This document shows positions 17,880 to 26,167 of a DNA stretch of 64,000 nucleotides, piece by piece. The notes under the pieces were generated by a model. The model made no database searches. It was not told the DNA's origin and saw only the letters and a program-made list of their open reading frames with translations. Each line of letters starts with the position of its first letter. Position 1 is the first letter of the stretch. The stretch lies in contig JBMNTB010000009.1 in NCBI GenBank assembly GCA_050945515.1, positions 1-64,000 of the forward strand, read 5' to 3'. Source of the stretch: UBA1046 sp050945515. GTDB lineage: Bacteria > Bacillota > Clostridia > Saccharofermentanales > DTU023. Both the position numbers and the translations under genes were made by a program.

Positions 17880-18892
17880 TACCTCACTCTGGGATCAAGT
17901 ACCCCATATAAGATATCGATGATGAGATTAATCACGACATAGTTGAGGGCAATAACCAGTGATACGCCGACAATTGCAGGAAAGTCGAGATTTTGCGCCG
18001 ACTGGAAAGCATAGCGGCCAATCCCGGGCCAGGCAAAAATGGATTCGACGAAGACCATGCCACCCAACAAATTGCCAAAACCCACACCGATTACCGTGAT
18101 GACCGGTATCAAGGCATTGCCGAGAGCATGCTTGGTGATCACTAATTTTTCACGCAAGCCCTTAGCTCTGGAAGTACGGATATAATCCAGTGACAATACT
18201 TCGAGCAGGCTGGCACGGGTGGTCCTTGTGATCAGACCCATTGTAAACAGGCCCAGACAAATTCCCGGCAGCAATAGATGAGAGAGTGCGTCCCAAAAGG
18301 CTGGCAAATTACCGTCGAGCAAGGAATCTATCAGTAAGAGATTAGTTCGCAAAGTAGGCGGGGTCATTTTGGGCGATAATCTGCCCGGGCCGGGAAACCA
18401 ACCTAAACGCAAATAAAAGATATTGAGCAAGATTAATGCCAGCCAGAAACTTGGTACTGAGACCCCGAAGACTGAGACACTCCTCAAAACCTGATCAGTA
18501 AGCTTATTGCGTTTTATTGCCGATAGAATTCCAAATAATAGGCCAAATACTACTGCAAAAACAATACCAACAAAGGCTAATTCAAAAGTAGCCGGATAAT
18601 ATAATTTGAGATCATCGAGCACCGGCCGTGAGGTACGGATGGATACTCCCATATCTCCTCGCAAAAGATTCTTTAGATAGGTAAAGTACTGTTGATGCAA
18701 GGGCAGATCCAAACCCCATTTTTCTTTATAAGCCGCCACCATTTCCGGATTGTTCAAATTTCTAGTGCTTAAATTGGCCACAACAGGATCACTGGGTACG
18801 GCATTGGCAATCAGAAATACAAATAGTGAGATGCCAATCAACAGGAATACCATCAAAAGAAGTCTTCTACCGATATACTTTAGAATATTCAC
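17876..18892 (-). CDS. peptide ABC transporter permease (DppB/OppB type)
   Basis: The first membrane subunit of the peptide importer has 338 residues. An N-terminal transmembrane segment (residues 9-30) is followed by the periplasm-facing region typical of DppB and the coupling loop DYIRTSRAKGLREKLVITKHALGN around residues 225-248. The C-terminus ends with YGVLDPRVRY, matching the family. It is separated from the binding-protein gene by a perfect hairpin and overlaps the DppC-like gene by four bases. Confidence 0.93.
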   Translation of the reverse strand: MNILKYIGRRLLLMVFLLIGISLFVFLIANAVPSDPVVANLSTRNLNNPEMVAAYKEKWGLDLPLHQQYFTYLKNLLRGDMGVSIRTSRPVLDDLKLYYPATFELAFVGIVFAVVFGLLFGILSAIKRNKLTDQVLRSVSVFGVSVPSFWLALILLNIFYLRLGWFPGPGRLSPKMTPPTLRTNLLLIDSLLDGNLPAFWDALSHLLLPGICLGLFTMGLITRTTRASLLEVLSLDYIRTSRAKGLREKLVITKHALGNALIPVITVIGVGFGNLLGGMVFVESIFAWPGIGRYAFQSAQNLDFPAIVGVSLVIALNYVVINLIIDILYGVLDPRVRY

Positions 18893-18915
18893 ATGGTTCT
18901 CCTTGAATCCGAATT

Positions 18916-18944
18916 CCGGAGAGAGGAAAGTTTCCTCTCTCCGG
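18916..18944 (-). repeat. strong inverted repeat between binding protein and permease genes
   Basis: CCGGAGAGAGGAAA and TTTCCTCTCTCCGG form a perfect 14-base stem with almost no loop. It lies 20 bases after the stop codon of the binding-protein gene inside the operon and has no T-run. Such hairpins commonly protect the upstream mRNA 3-prime end or dampen read-through; that role is inferred. Confidence 0.75.
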
Positions 18945-18963
18945 AGCTAATTACAAAACTTGT

Positions 18964-20592
18964 CTATTCTGACACATTCAGCAGATCGATTTTATAGCGA
19001 TCGTTGTATTCGGTACCTTTGATATTATCTCTGGTGGCGTATTGACTCTTAAACTGCAAGAGCATGATAAAGGGTGCATCTTCAGACATTTTAGCGTGAA
19101 TCTTATTATAGATTTCTACACGTTTCTCGTCATTAGTTTCAGATCCAGCATCCAGGCCGAGCTGAACCAGTTCAGGATCCATTTCAGCTGTCCAGTTAGC
19201 TCTCAGGCCCACAGGATTGCCGGGCAGGAAAGCAAGGTTAGAGGTATTATCCGGATAATCGGGGCTCCAGTACCAGAGGCTGAGCGGCTGTTCACCGTTA
19301 CGATATGTCTCGAGGGAAACCATAACGTCTTCGGCGATAATCTTGGTTTCGATACCAATAGCCGTGAGATCCTGCTGGATTTTCTGGGCCAACACAACCA
19401 GGTCAATACCTTCGACATTTTGAGAGGGTACATAGAAGTCGACAGTGAAGCCATCAGCATAACCTGCTTCGGCCATCAGCTTCTTAGCTTCCTCGACATT
19501 CTGAGCCTTTGTTACATCCAGCGGGTCTGCCGAGGCAAATAGACCGTTCGGGAAAGGTGAGACCGGAGTTGTTGATCCTTCTCCGCCCAAATCCTGAATA
19601 CCGGCATAATCTACGGCCAGGCGGATTGCCTTTTGCACTTTAGGATCGGCAATCGGACCATAGGCAGGATCTCTGTTCATAAGCAGGAAACTCATAGTCA
19701 GAGTTTGACAATAGATAACATTGACACCCTCAGCACCGTCAAGTGTCTTGGCCTGTTCAGCCTCAACGTTCATGGCAATATCAACATCACCGGTTTGAAC
19801 CATCATAACTTGAGAAGCACTTTCACTGATGTGCTGAACAGTGATCTTGTCATAATACGCTTCCTTACCCCAGTAATTGGCATTCTTTTCCAAGACCAGA
19901 TCTACTTTGGGGGTGTAAGAAGTTAGGACAAAGGGACCGGAACCGGCTGTGGTCGTATTCAGATATTCGGATGCTGCGTCTGAACTGTCATTCGTACCGC
20001 CCTTGCTTTCCAGAACTGCCTTATCAACTACAGCAAAGAAAGGATAGGTCAATTTGGTCGGGAAAGAGGGGTCGACCTCCTTCAAAGTAAAGACAATGGT
20101 TTTATCATCCGGTGCTTCCAGCTTATCGATACCGTCTGCCAGGAAGGCGCCGTTGCCGCCCTTGGCGATAGCGCGTTCGATGCTCCAGACCCAGTCACCG
20201 GCAGTTACGGGACTACCAGAAGCAAATGTCATGCCGTCCTTTAGAGTAAAGGTGTAGGCTAGCTGATCTTCAGAGATGTCATATTTCTCTGCTGCGCCCG
20301 GTTCCACCAAGCCTTCGCTCGTATAGACAGTCAAAGTATCATAACAAGCATGTAGTACCATGCTGGCATAGACTTCGTAAGCGAGTGCCGGATCGAAGCT
20401 CTCGTAGTCGGGATTGACAGCTATGATCAAATGCTTTTCACCGCTGGGCGTCTCTGCTGCTTCTCCGCTAGTTTCTTCGGGTGGTGCATCAGAGCCGGCA
20501 GGTGCTGCTGGCTGATCATCTTTTTTCGGTGAGCATGCTATGGTGAATAACATGGCTACCAACAATAGAATGGCTAGAGCTTTTTTTCTCAT
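18964..20592 (-). CDS. peptide ABC transporter substrate-binding lipoprotein (SBP_bac_5)
   Basis: This is an extracytoplasmic solute-binding protein of family 5, 542 residues. The signal peptide ends in a lipobox with Cys20 (LFTIACS). A linker rich in Pro, Ala and Asp/Glu follows, then the SBP_bac_5 domain from about residue 55 (LIIAVNPDYESFDPALAYEVYASMV region) to the end. Dipeptides, oligopeptides or similar solutes are likely ligands. The ATG at 20592 has AAGGAGG seven bases upstream; the longer frame lacks this. In an amino-acid fermenter this importer would supply peptides as a source of glycine and other amino acids. Confidence 0.93.
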   Translation of the reverse strand: MRKKALAILLLVAMLFTIACSPKKDDQPAAPAGSDAPPEETSGEAAETPSGEKHLIIAVNPDYESFDPALAYEVYASMVLHACYDTLTVYTSEGLVEPGAAEKYDISEDQLAYTFTLKDGMTFASGSPVTAGDWVWSIERAIAKGGNGAFLADGIDKLEAPDDKTIVFTLKEVDPSFPTKLTYPFFAVVDKAVLESKGGTNDSSDAASEYLNTTTAGSGPFVLTSYTPKVDLVLEKNANYWGKEAYYDKITVQHISESASQVMMVQTGDVDIAMNVEAEQAKTLDGAEGVNVIYCQTLTMSFLLMNRDPAYGPIADPKVQKAIRLAVDYAGIQDLGGEGSTTPVSPFPNGLFASADPLDVTKAQNVEEAKKLMAEAGYADGFTVDFYVPSQNVEGIDLVVLAQKIQQDLTAIGIETKIIAEDVMVSLETYRNGEQPLSLWYWSPDYPDNTSNLAFLPGNPVGLRANWTAEMDPELVQLGLDAGSETNDEKRVEIYNKIHAKMSEDAPFIMLLQFKSQYATRDNIKGTEYNDRYKIDLLNVSE

Positions 20593-20638
20593 ACTATTCC
20601 TCCTTAAATAGTTTTGTGCTTTATCTGGTAAAAACCGC

Positions 20639-21622
20639 TTATTTGTACAAGTGGCAGGCGACAAAATGTCCGTCATCGTATTCTAGAAATTCCGGAATAT
20701 CTGTTTTGCAGATTTCCATACATTCACTACAACGGACATGGAAGCGACAACCACTTGGCGGCTTAACCGGTGAAGGAAGGTCACCTTTGAGAATGATTCT
20801 CTCTTTGGCTTGGGATGGGTCTACCTGTGGTATGGCGGAGATGAGTGCTCTGGAATAGGGATGCAAAGTATTATCAAAAATAGCATCACGTGTACCGAGC
20901 TCAATCACTTTGCCGAGGTACATTACTGCTACACGATCACTAATATAGTAAACAACACTTAGATCATGAGAGATGAACAGATAAGTCAGATCAAATTCCT
21001 CCTGCAAATCTTGCAGTAGATCAATAACTTGCGCTTGAATTGAAACATCAAGGGCTGAAACAGCCTCATCACAGATTATTATTTCAGGATTCAGAGTTAA
21101 AGCTCTGGCTATACTCACGCGCTGCTTTTGGCCACCGGATAATTCGTGAGGATATCTGGACAAATGATATTCGGATAGCCCCACACGGTTGATCAGAAAA
21201 TTGATGCGGTCTTCACGCTCCTGGGGAGTGCCTATCTTATGAATGCGAAATGGCTCTAAGAGAGCGTTTTTAATTGTTCGGCGCGGATTGAGAGAGGCGC
21301 TGGGATCCTGAAAGATCATCTGCATTTTCTGACGAAAAGATTTCATATCTCTGGAAGATAAATCCGCCAGATTCTGATCTTCGATGATTACGTTTCCTTC
21401 TGTCGGATCTAGTAAATGGAGAATTGTCGATCCCAAAGTACTCTTGCCGCATCCGGATTCGCCCACGAGCCCTAGAACCTCGCCTTTGTGTATTTCCAGA
21501 GTGACATCGTCTACAGCGCGAACATAATCTTTTCGGAAAGGATTTTCGCCCTGGACGGGGAAATACATCTTTAGATTATTAACACTGACTAATACGTCAT
21601 TGGCAGCATTTTCACAGTGCAT
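20639..21622 (-). CDS. peptide ABC transporter ATP-binding protein (OppF/DppF type)
   Basis: The 327-residue ATPase has Walker A GESGCGKST near residue 57, Q-loop QDPSASLNPRRT, signature LSGGQKQRVSIAR, Walker B IICDEAVSALD. The C-terminal oligopeptide-transporter extension carries four cysteines (CRFHVRCSECMEICK and CHLYK), typical of the iron-sulfur/OppF-type C-terminus. It follows the OppD-type gene with a 14-base gap and precedes the binding-protein gene. Confidence 0.93.
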   Translation of the reverse strand: MHCENAANDVLVSVNNLKMYFPVQGENPFRKDYVRAVDDVTLEIHKGEVLGLVGESGCGKSTLGSTILHLLDPTEGNVIIEDQNLADLSSRDMKSFRQKMQMIFQDPSASLNPRRTIKNALLEPFRIHKIGTPQEREDRINFLINRVGLSEYHLSRYPHELSGGQKQRVSIARALTLNPEIIICDEAVSALDVSIQAQVIDLLQDLQEEFDLTYLFISHDLSVVYYISDRVAVMYLGKVIELGTRDAIFDNTLHPYSRALISAIPQVDPSQAKERIILKGDLPSPVKPPSGCRFHVRCSECMEICKTDIPEFLEYDDGHFVACHLYK

Positions 21623-21636
21623 AGCAGTCTCCTCGT

Positions 21637-22614
21637 TTATTTTGTTCTATCCCAAAAATGGCAACGGGCAAACCGACCTGGGCGTACCTCCAGCAGCTCC
21701 GGATCCTCTTTCAAGCAGATTTCCTGTTGATACTGACAGCGGGGGGCGAAACTGCAGCCGGAAATCTCTTCGAAAGGATTGGGAACTTGCCCCTTGATTG
21801 AAACAAGTTTTTCATCCTTAGTCATTTTAGGAATAGAGTGCAGTAAACCCTCTGAATAAGGATGCAGAGGGTCAGCAAATAGATCCCGATACAGACACAT
21901 CTCAACAATTTGGCCATTATACATCACGATGATTCTTTCACAGAGTTCAGCAATAACTCCGATATCATGGGTAATCATGATAATCGAGCTATTGAACTGT
22001 TCTTTGAGATCATGGAGAAGCTTTAAAACCTGTGCTTGAATTGTTACATCTAATGCTGTCGTAGGTTCATCAGCGATTAAAATCTCCGGGTCGTTGGCCA
22101 AGGCCATAGCGATCATTACACGTTGACGCATCCCACCCGACAGCTGATGGGGATATTCTTTCATCCTTTTTTCCGCGTTAGGAATTCCCACAATATTCAT
22201 CAAATAAAGAGCCCTGTCATATGCCTCCTGCTTTGATTTATCTGTGTGTATCAGAACGGATTCCATAATTTGCTTGCCACAGGTGTGAATAGGATTCAAT
22301 GAAGTCATCGGTTCCTGAAAGATCATTGCTATTTGATTACCACGGATTTCATTGATTTCCTCTATCTTTTTCTCAAATAGATTCTCACCATGAAAGAGGA
22401 CCCTGCCCGATTCAATTTTGCCGGGAGGACTGGGGATCAAGCCCATGATTGACAAAACGGTGACGCTTTTGCCACTGCCACTTTCACCGACAATGCCAAC
22501 AGATTCACCTTTACCAATGCTGAAAGAAACATTGCGTACGGCATTCATTTTCCCTTCAGCAGTGTGAAAAGAAACACTAAGATTCTCAACTTCTAAAATT
22601 GGAACTGCTTCCAT
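21637..22614 (-). CDS. peptide ABC transporter ATP-binding protein (OppD/DppD type)
   Basis: The 325-residue ATPase is the first gene of the minus-strand operon. Walker A GESGSGKSV lies near residue 40, Q-loop QEPMTSLNPIHT, signature LSGGMRQRVMIAMAL and Walker B LIADEPTTALD. The C-terminal extension with CSFAPRCQYQQEIC and CHFWDR cysteines is typical of oligopeptide importers. GGAGGGAG precedes the ATG. The promoter should lie in the AT-rich region 22615-22980. Confidence 0.93.
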   Translation of the reverse strand: MEAVPILEVENLSVSFHTAEGKMNAVRNVSFSIGKGESVGIVGESGSGKSVTVLSIMGLIPSPPGKIESGRVLFHGENLFEKKIEEINEIRGNQIAMIFQEPMTSLNPIHTCGKQIMESVLIHTDKSKQEAYDRALYLMNIVGIPNAEKRMKEYPHQLSGGMRQRVMIAMALANDPEILIADEPTTALDVTIQAQVLKLLHDLKEQFNSSIIMITHDIGVIAELCERIIVMYNGQIVEMCLYRDLFADPLHPYSEGLLHSIPKMTKDEKLVSIKGQVPNPFEEISGCSFAPRCQYQQEICLKEDPELLEVRPGRFARCHFWDRTK

Positions 22615-22836
22615 TTAACTCCCTCCGGAATGAATTGGTAAATAAGTAGAATATATTGGTGTATTTTATCTTGTTGTGATTTTATCCGATTTATGTAGAG
22701 GGTGTCAATAATATTTCATAACAATAAATTAATATTCTTCTTTAAAGTAAATTTACATTATTATATAAATCTTTTCAAAATATCTATATGTTTTATAACT
22801 ATATACAAAATACAAAATACAAATTTAAAATAAATC

Positions 22837-22874
22837 CGCTATCTCTCCGCCGCTATCTCCAAATTCGCTATCTC
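22837..22874. repeat. three direct copies of CGCTATCTC
   Basis: Perfect nine-base copies start at 22837, 22851 and 22866. Spacing of about one and a half helical turns could suit a regulator, but no family was recognised and chance duplication is possible. Confidence 0.45.
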
Positions 22875-22930
22875 TGTGTTTAATCGTTACTTGGAGTGAT
22901 AATAGTTTTTTAGTTACCTATTAATTTACT

Positions 22931-22959
22931 TTGCTTTTAGTTAATTAGTGCGCTAAGAT
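22931..22959 (+). promoter_or_regulatory. candidate promoter of the ribU unit
   Basis: TTGCTT, a 17-base spacer and TAAGAT lie about 25 bases before the riboswitch core. A perfect TTGACA at about 22964 lacks a well-spaced -10 box. Confidence 0.4.
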
Positions 22960-22984
22960 GATCTTGACAACTGAACAGATAATG

Positions 22985-23112
22985 TCTTCGGGGCAGGGTG
23001 CAATTCCCGATCGGCGGTGATAGTCCGCGAGCGCGATGCAGGATCCGGCTGAGGCCGGATCAGGATTTGGTGAAATTCCAAAACCGACAGTTATAGTCTG
23101 GATGGGAGAAGA
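22985..23112 (+). ncRNA. FMN riboswitch (RFN element)
   Basis: The conserved RFN blocks are visible: GGGGCAGGGTGCAATTCCC, GATCGGCGGTGATAGTCCGCGAGC, a variable GATCCGGC...GCCGGATC helix, GATTTGGTGAAATTCC, ACCGACAGT, and ATAGTCTGGATGGGAGAAGA. The closing helix pairs TCTTC with GAAGA. It senses flavin mononucleotide and should switch off ribU and the kinase gene when FMN is plentiful. Confidence 0.96.
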
Positions 23113-23121
23113 TGGTTATTC

Positions 23122-23212
23122 ATCGGTAGTGGTCTGACTTCCAGGAGTAAGGGAGTTACCGATACACGTGGATAACACCTGGAGGACATTGAAGTGCTTC
23201 AGGTGTTAGTTT
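23122..23212 (+). promoter_or_regulatory. expression platform of the FMN riboswitch
   Basis: Downstream of the aptamer ATCGGTA (about 23122) can pair with TTACCGAT (about 23156). AACACCTG (23174-23181) can pair with CAGGTGTT (23200-23207), followed by AGTTTTA. The second hairpin is a weak terminator that ends six bases before the ribU ribosome binding site, so control could be by termination or by masking of the site. Confidence 0.6.
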
Positions 23213-23227
23213 TATGTGGAGGTTGTT

Positions 23228-23884
23228 ATGAACACAAAGACAAAGAAGACAGCCGCTCTGGGTATGTTGGCAGCAGTGGCATATGTGGCGATGTTGGTCG
23301 GGCGTTTTTCTTTGATTCCGGCAGTGCCTTTTCTACAGTATGACCCCAAAGATGTAATTATTGTGATTGGCGGCTTTATCTGGGGCCCGTTCTCAGCCTT
23401 TATCATCTCCCTTGTGGTATCGCTGGTGGAGATGGTGACTGTCAGTGATACTGGCCTGATCGGCTGCGCCATGAATATAATTTCGACATGTTCCTTTGCC
23501 TGTACTGCAGCATATATTTACAAAAAAAGACGCACTATTGACGGAGCGATTATCAGTCTGTTTGCGGGTGTCATCTTTATGGTGGCGGTTATGGTTTTGT
23601 GGAACTATGTCCTGACACCGATTTATATGAAGATCCCTCGAGCTGAGGTGGTTAAGCTCCTATTACCGGCTATTTTGCCCTTTAATTTAATAAAGGGCTC
23701 ACTGAATGCCGGTCTGACTATACTGCTCTACAAGCCAATTGTATTAGGGTTGCGCAAGACCCGATTTTTACCACAGCCGCAGAGTACGAAGGGCAATAGG
23801 ATTAATGCCGGCATGGTGATTTTGGGAGTCTTTATCCTAGTGAGCTGTATCTTGATTATATTGGCCTTAAAGGGAATATTGTAA
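23228..23884 (+). CDS. ribU: riboflavin ECF transporter S component RibU
   Basis: RibU is the membrane protein that binds riboflavin and works with the EcfA/EcfT module encoded at 3-5.8 kb. The 218-residue protein has six hydrophobic segments. The N-terminal region with LGMLAAVAYVAMLV and the LQYDPKDVIIVIGGFIWGP segment (about residues 37-57) is diagnostic of RibU. GGAGG lies five bases before the ATG at 23228; an upstream in-frame ATG at 23216 overlaps that site and is less likely. FMN-riboswitch control agrees with the function. Confidence 0.94.
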   Translation: MNTKTKKTAALGMLAAVAYVAMLVGRFSLIPAVPFLQYDPKDVIIVIGGFIWGPFSAFIISLVVSLVEMVTVSDTGLIGCAMNIISTCSFACTAAYIYKKRRTIDGAIISLFAGVIFMVAVMVLWNYVLTPIYMKIPRAEVVKLLLPAILPFNLIKGSLNAGLTILLYKPIVLGLRKTRFLPQPQSTKGNRINAGMVILGVFILVSCILIILALKGIL

Positions 23885-24370
23885 TTGATTGATATGAATA
23901 GCAAGGAACCAAGTATCAAGCCGCTTTGCACTATGGAAGGAAGAGTAGTCAGAGGAGCGGGAAGAGGCAAAAAGTTTGGTATGCCAACTGCTAATCTGGC
24001 TTTAGCACCGGGAACCAAATTGCCTCAACTCGGAGTTTATGCTGCACTGGTTTTTTGTGATGGGATTTGGTATGAGGGCGTTACTAATGTTGGCTTTCAA
24101 CCTTCAGTTGGCGGTCTGAAACAGATTACAGTTGAGACCCATATTCTTGGTCTAAATCGGGATATTTATGGTCAGGAAATCAGACTGGAGTTGTATTATT
24201 TTTTGAGAGATACCAAATCATTTAATTCCTTGCGTGAGGTAAAGATTCAAATCGATCAGGATAGTCAGCGTGTTGTTGAATTACTCGCCGATATATTCCT
24301 GATAAGGAGAAGTGGCTGGATGAAATTTTCTGCTAATGGCACCTGTTCTACGGAACAAGAAGATAAATGA
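23885..24370 (+). CDS. stand-alone riboflavin kinase domain protein
   Basis: The 161-residue protein matches the C-terminal riboflavin kinase domain of RibF. It has GRVVRGAGRGKKFGMPTANL near residues 20-40, GVYAA, TNVGFQPSVGG and a LELYYFLRDTKSFNSLREVKIQI segment near the end. It phosphorylates riboflavin to FMN. The FAD synthetase (nucleotidyltransferase) half of bifunctional RibF is absent. The start is TTG at 23885, right after the ribU stop, with AAAGGGA nine bases upstream; ATG at 23894 is the alternative. It is co-transcribed with ribU, so import and trapping of riboflavin are coupled under FMN control. Confidence 0.88.
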   Translation: MIDMNSKEPSIKPLCTMEGRVVRGAGRGKKFGMPTANLALAPGTKLPQLGVYAALVFCDGIWYEGVTNVGFQPSVGGLKQITVETHILGLNRDIYGQEIRLELYYFLRDTKSFNSLREVKIQIDQDSQRVVELLADIFLIRRSGWMKFSANGTCSTEQEDK

Positions 24371-24397
24371 TTGTTTTTTACAGTAAAGTCAATGTTA

Positions 24398-24426
24398 AAA
24401 AACAGGGTGCAGCGCACCCTGTTTTT
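24398..24426. terminator. bidirectional terminator between riboflavin kinase and tRNA-Sec
   Basis: AAAAACAGGGTGC and GCACCCTGTTTTT form a perfect 13-base stem with a three-base loop and T-runs on both strands. It ends the ribU unit on the plus strand and, two bases away, the tRNA-Sec transcript on the minus strand. Confidence 0.85.
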
Positions 24427-24427
24427 G

Positions 24428-24524
24428 TGGCGAGAACATGTGAGAATCGAACTCACCGGAGAGGCTCTTAACCCCTCGCAACGGTTTTGAAGACCGCGGG
24501 GCACACCAGCACCCATATGCTCCC
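24428..24524 (-). tRNA. selC: selenocysteine tRNA (anticodon TCA)
   Basis: The 97-base gene has the features special to tRNA-Sec: an eight-pair acceptor stem (GGGAGCAT with ATGTTCTC), anticodon TCA in the loop CTTCAAA between GGT/ACC, a long variable arm (GCGAGGGG...CCTCTC region) and a T arm GTGAGTTCGATTCTCAC. CCA is encoded. It is charged with serine, converted by SelA and delivered to UGA codons by SelB, both encoded 13-16 kb downstream, and it serves grdB, grdA and selD in this window. Confidence 0.96.
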
Positions 24525-24539
24525 GTTTGATTATCTTAT

Positions 24540-24569
24540 ACTATACCTTGCTTTAGCTTCGCTGTCCAA
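24540..24569 (-). promoter_or_regulatory. promoter of tRNA-Sec
   Basis: On the minus strand TTGGAC (plus-strand 24564-24569), 18 bases and TATAGT (24540-24545) stand 15 bases before the tRNA start. Confidence 0.55.
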
Positions 24570-24667
24570 ATTACGCATAATATTATTATGAACGAGTTCA
24601 TGCTAATATATTGCTAGTGGCATATTTTAGCTTCAATAATGATTAAGTATAAGGTGAAATAAAGATT

Positions 24668-25426
24668 ATGGCGACAAAAGATATACTAGAGTTGCGTGAG
24701 TTTCTGACCGCAAATACCTGGTTAGAAATGGACCTGACGCTAAGTGATGAGAGCAAGAATTTCCCAAGGCCACCCGTGCAGAAAGCTCCCCTACCTGGTC
24801 AGGAATTGATACATTTGCCAGAGTTTAATCGCGATATACTTCAAAAAGAAGATATTATTTCCCTAATTCAGAGCAGAAGAAGTCGACGTCTCTATAGCAG
24901 CTGTGCACTTAGTTTACAGGAACTGTCTTTTTTGCTTTGGGCTACTCAAGGCGTGCGAAAAGCTACTGATGATCGCATCGTGCGTAATGTGGCATCGGCT
25001 GGGAATCGCCATACTTTTGAAACATATCTGGCTGTATTTCGTGTCGAAGAACTCAAAGAGGGTATTTATCGCTATCTGCCCTTAGAGCATGCCTTGATTT
25101 TTGAATTCTCTGTACCTGATTTATCTGAAAAAATGATTGAGATCGGCAGGAATTATCGCTACGTAGGACAATCAGCGGTTACCTTTATCTGGACAACAAT
25201 TCCTTATCGTATGGAATGGCGTTATATGGAATCGTCAGCTAGATTAATTGCCATCGATGCCGGTCACGTCTGCCAAAATTTATATTTAGCCTGCGAAGCT
25301 ATTGGCTGTGGAACTTGTGCCATTGGAGCTTTTATCCAAACGAAAGCGGATGAACTACTCCAATTGGATGGTAAAGAAGAGTTTGTCTTTTATATGGCTC
25401 CGGTTGGGAAACAACTGGGAAAATAG
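24668..25426 (+). CDS. SagB/ThcOx-type nitroreductase-fold dehydrogenase
   Basis: The 252-residue protein belongs to the FMN-dependent nitroreductase superfamily in its SagB-type branch. It has the SLIQSRRSRRLYSS region near residue 65, LSFLLWATQGVRKA near 90, ASAGNRHTFETYL near 117 and the C-terminal CEAIGCGTCAIGAF segment near 212. SagB-type enzymes oxidise azolines in peptide toxin pathways, but stand-alone homologues are common in anaerobes with unknown role. No precursor peptide or cyclodehydratase is nearby. It lies between tRNA-Sec and the grd operon and may use the FMN supplied by the adjacent riboflavin genes; that link is speculative. Confidence 0.85.
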   Translation: MATKDILELREFLTANTWLEMDLTLSDESKNFPRPPVQKAPLPGQELIHLPEFNRDILQKEDIISLIQSRRSRRLYSSCALSLQELSFLLWATQGVRKATDDRIVRNVASAGNRHTFETYLAVFRVEELKEGIYRYLPLEHALIFEFSVPDLSEKMIEIGRNYRYVGQSAVTFIWTTIPYRMEWRYMESSARLIAIDAGHVCQNLYLACEAIGCGTCAIGAFIQTKADELLQLDGKEEFVFYMAPVGKQLGK

Positions 25427-25653
25427 CTTTTAATATTTCTTGTTAATGTAGTTACTCCATTGTGTATATTTCAGTTGTCAATGGAACAAATGTGTCAAAC
25501 GACAAGATCCAGGTAGCTGCTGTTTACTTGCCTGCAAGTTGAAGCTCATTCTGCTCATTCGGCATCCAATACGTCAAATAAATTGGGATTTGGTCGGTTG
25601 ATGGCAGGTATTAAAGATATGATATTGAAACATATTAAAAAATACATATAAAA

Positions 25654-25682
25654 TAGACTTCATATACTAAATCTAGTATAAT
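25654..25682 (+). promoter_or_regulatory. candidate promoter of the grd operon
   Basis: TAGACT (25654-25659), a 17-base spacer and a perfect TATAAT (25677-25682) lie immediately before the grdX frame; transcription would begin about 25689, giving an almost leaderless mRNA. A second candidate, TTGAAA at 25625 with TATAAA at 25647, would give a leader of about 35 bases. No glycine riboswitch was seen in 25427-25692. Confidence 0.5.
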
Positions 25683-25692
25683 TAACTATATA

Positions 25693-26115
25693 ATGGCGAC
25701 AGAAGCAAACACAGCGTCCAGTGTCATTGTGGTGACCAATAATGAGCTTGTCCATGAAGCCTTTTCAATTTGCTGCCAAGTGTTTTTTATCGCTGACGGC
25801 TATTTGGAGGTATTGCTAAAAACTCGTGACTTGATTCATAAGGGACATCGCTTGTTGACACATCCTCTGGCTGGGAGTGTTAAGCCGGGAGAAACCCCGT
25901 ACCGTACTATCCTGCTTACAGGTGAAAGGGAAGAGCTGGAAACAATGTCGCTTCAACTGATTGAGGATGCTATTGTTATATCGAGAAGGATGATCGAACA
26001 GGGGCGCTTTAACTGCAGAATGCTGTCCGATCAGCATAAAAAGGATTTTCAGCTGATCGACTATACAGTAGTAGAGAGTGCTTGGGCTTCGGTTAAAACC
26101 GGTACGATAAGATAA
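25693..26115 (+). CDS. grdX: GrdX family protein
   Basis: GrdX is a small conserved protein of unknown function found at the head of glycine, sarcosine and betaine reductase operons. The 140-residue chain has the family opening VIVVTNNELV near residue 11, a central LTHPLAGSVKPGETPYRTILL segment and a helical C-terminus. No ribosome binding site precedes the ATG at 25693; the mRNA may be nearly leaderless or the true start may be slightly different. The gene is followed 52 bases later by grdE. Confidence 0.88.
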   Translation: MATEANTASSVIVVTNNELVHEAFSICCQVFFIADGYLEVLLKTRDLIHKGHRLLTHPLAGSVKPGETPYRTILLTGEREELETMSLQLIEDAIVISRRMIEQGRFNCRMLSDQHKKDFQLIDYTVVESAWASVKTGTIR

Positions 26116-26167
26116 GCATTGCAATTTGTTCTACAGACCAGAAATGTGAAAGGAGAGGCGAACAGTT

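Larger units (their letters stand above)
22615..22984. other. AT-rich intergenic region with short direct repeats
   Basis: About 370 bases separate the peptide transporter operon (minus) from the FMN riboswitch (plus). No gene is supported. CGCTATCTC occurs three times at 22837, 22851 and 22866, spaced 14 and 15 bases; a run of ATACAAA units precedes it. A candidate promoter for the riboflavin unit is listed separately. Confidence 0.55.

Noticed and set aside
22801..22880. CRISPR-like array from the short repeats
   Set aside because: The repeats are only nine bases with spacers of five or six bases and there are no cas genes.
24668..25426. A SagB-containing peptide toxin (azoline) cluster
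   Set aside because: No precursor peptide, cyclodehydratase or export genes lie nearby.
25427..25692. A glycine riboswitch before the grd operon
   Set aside because: None of the conserved glycine-riboswitch blocks is recognisable in this stretch.
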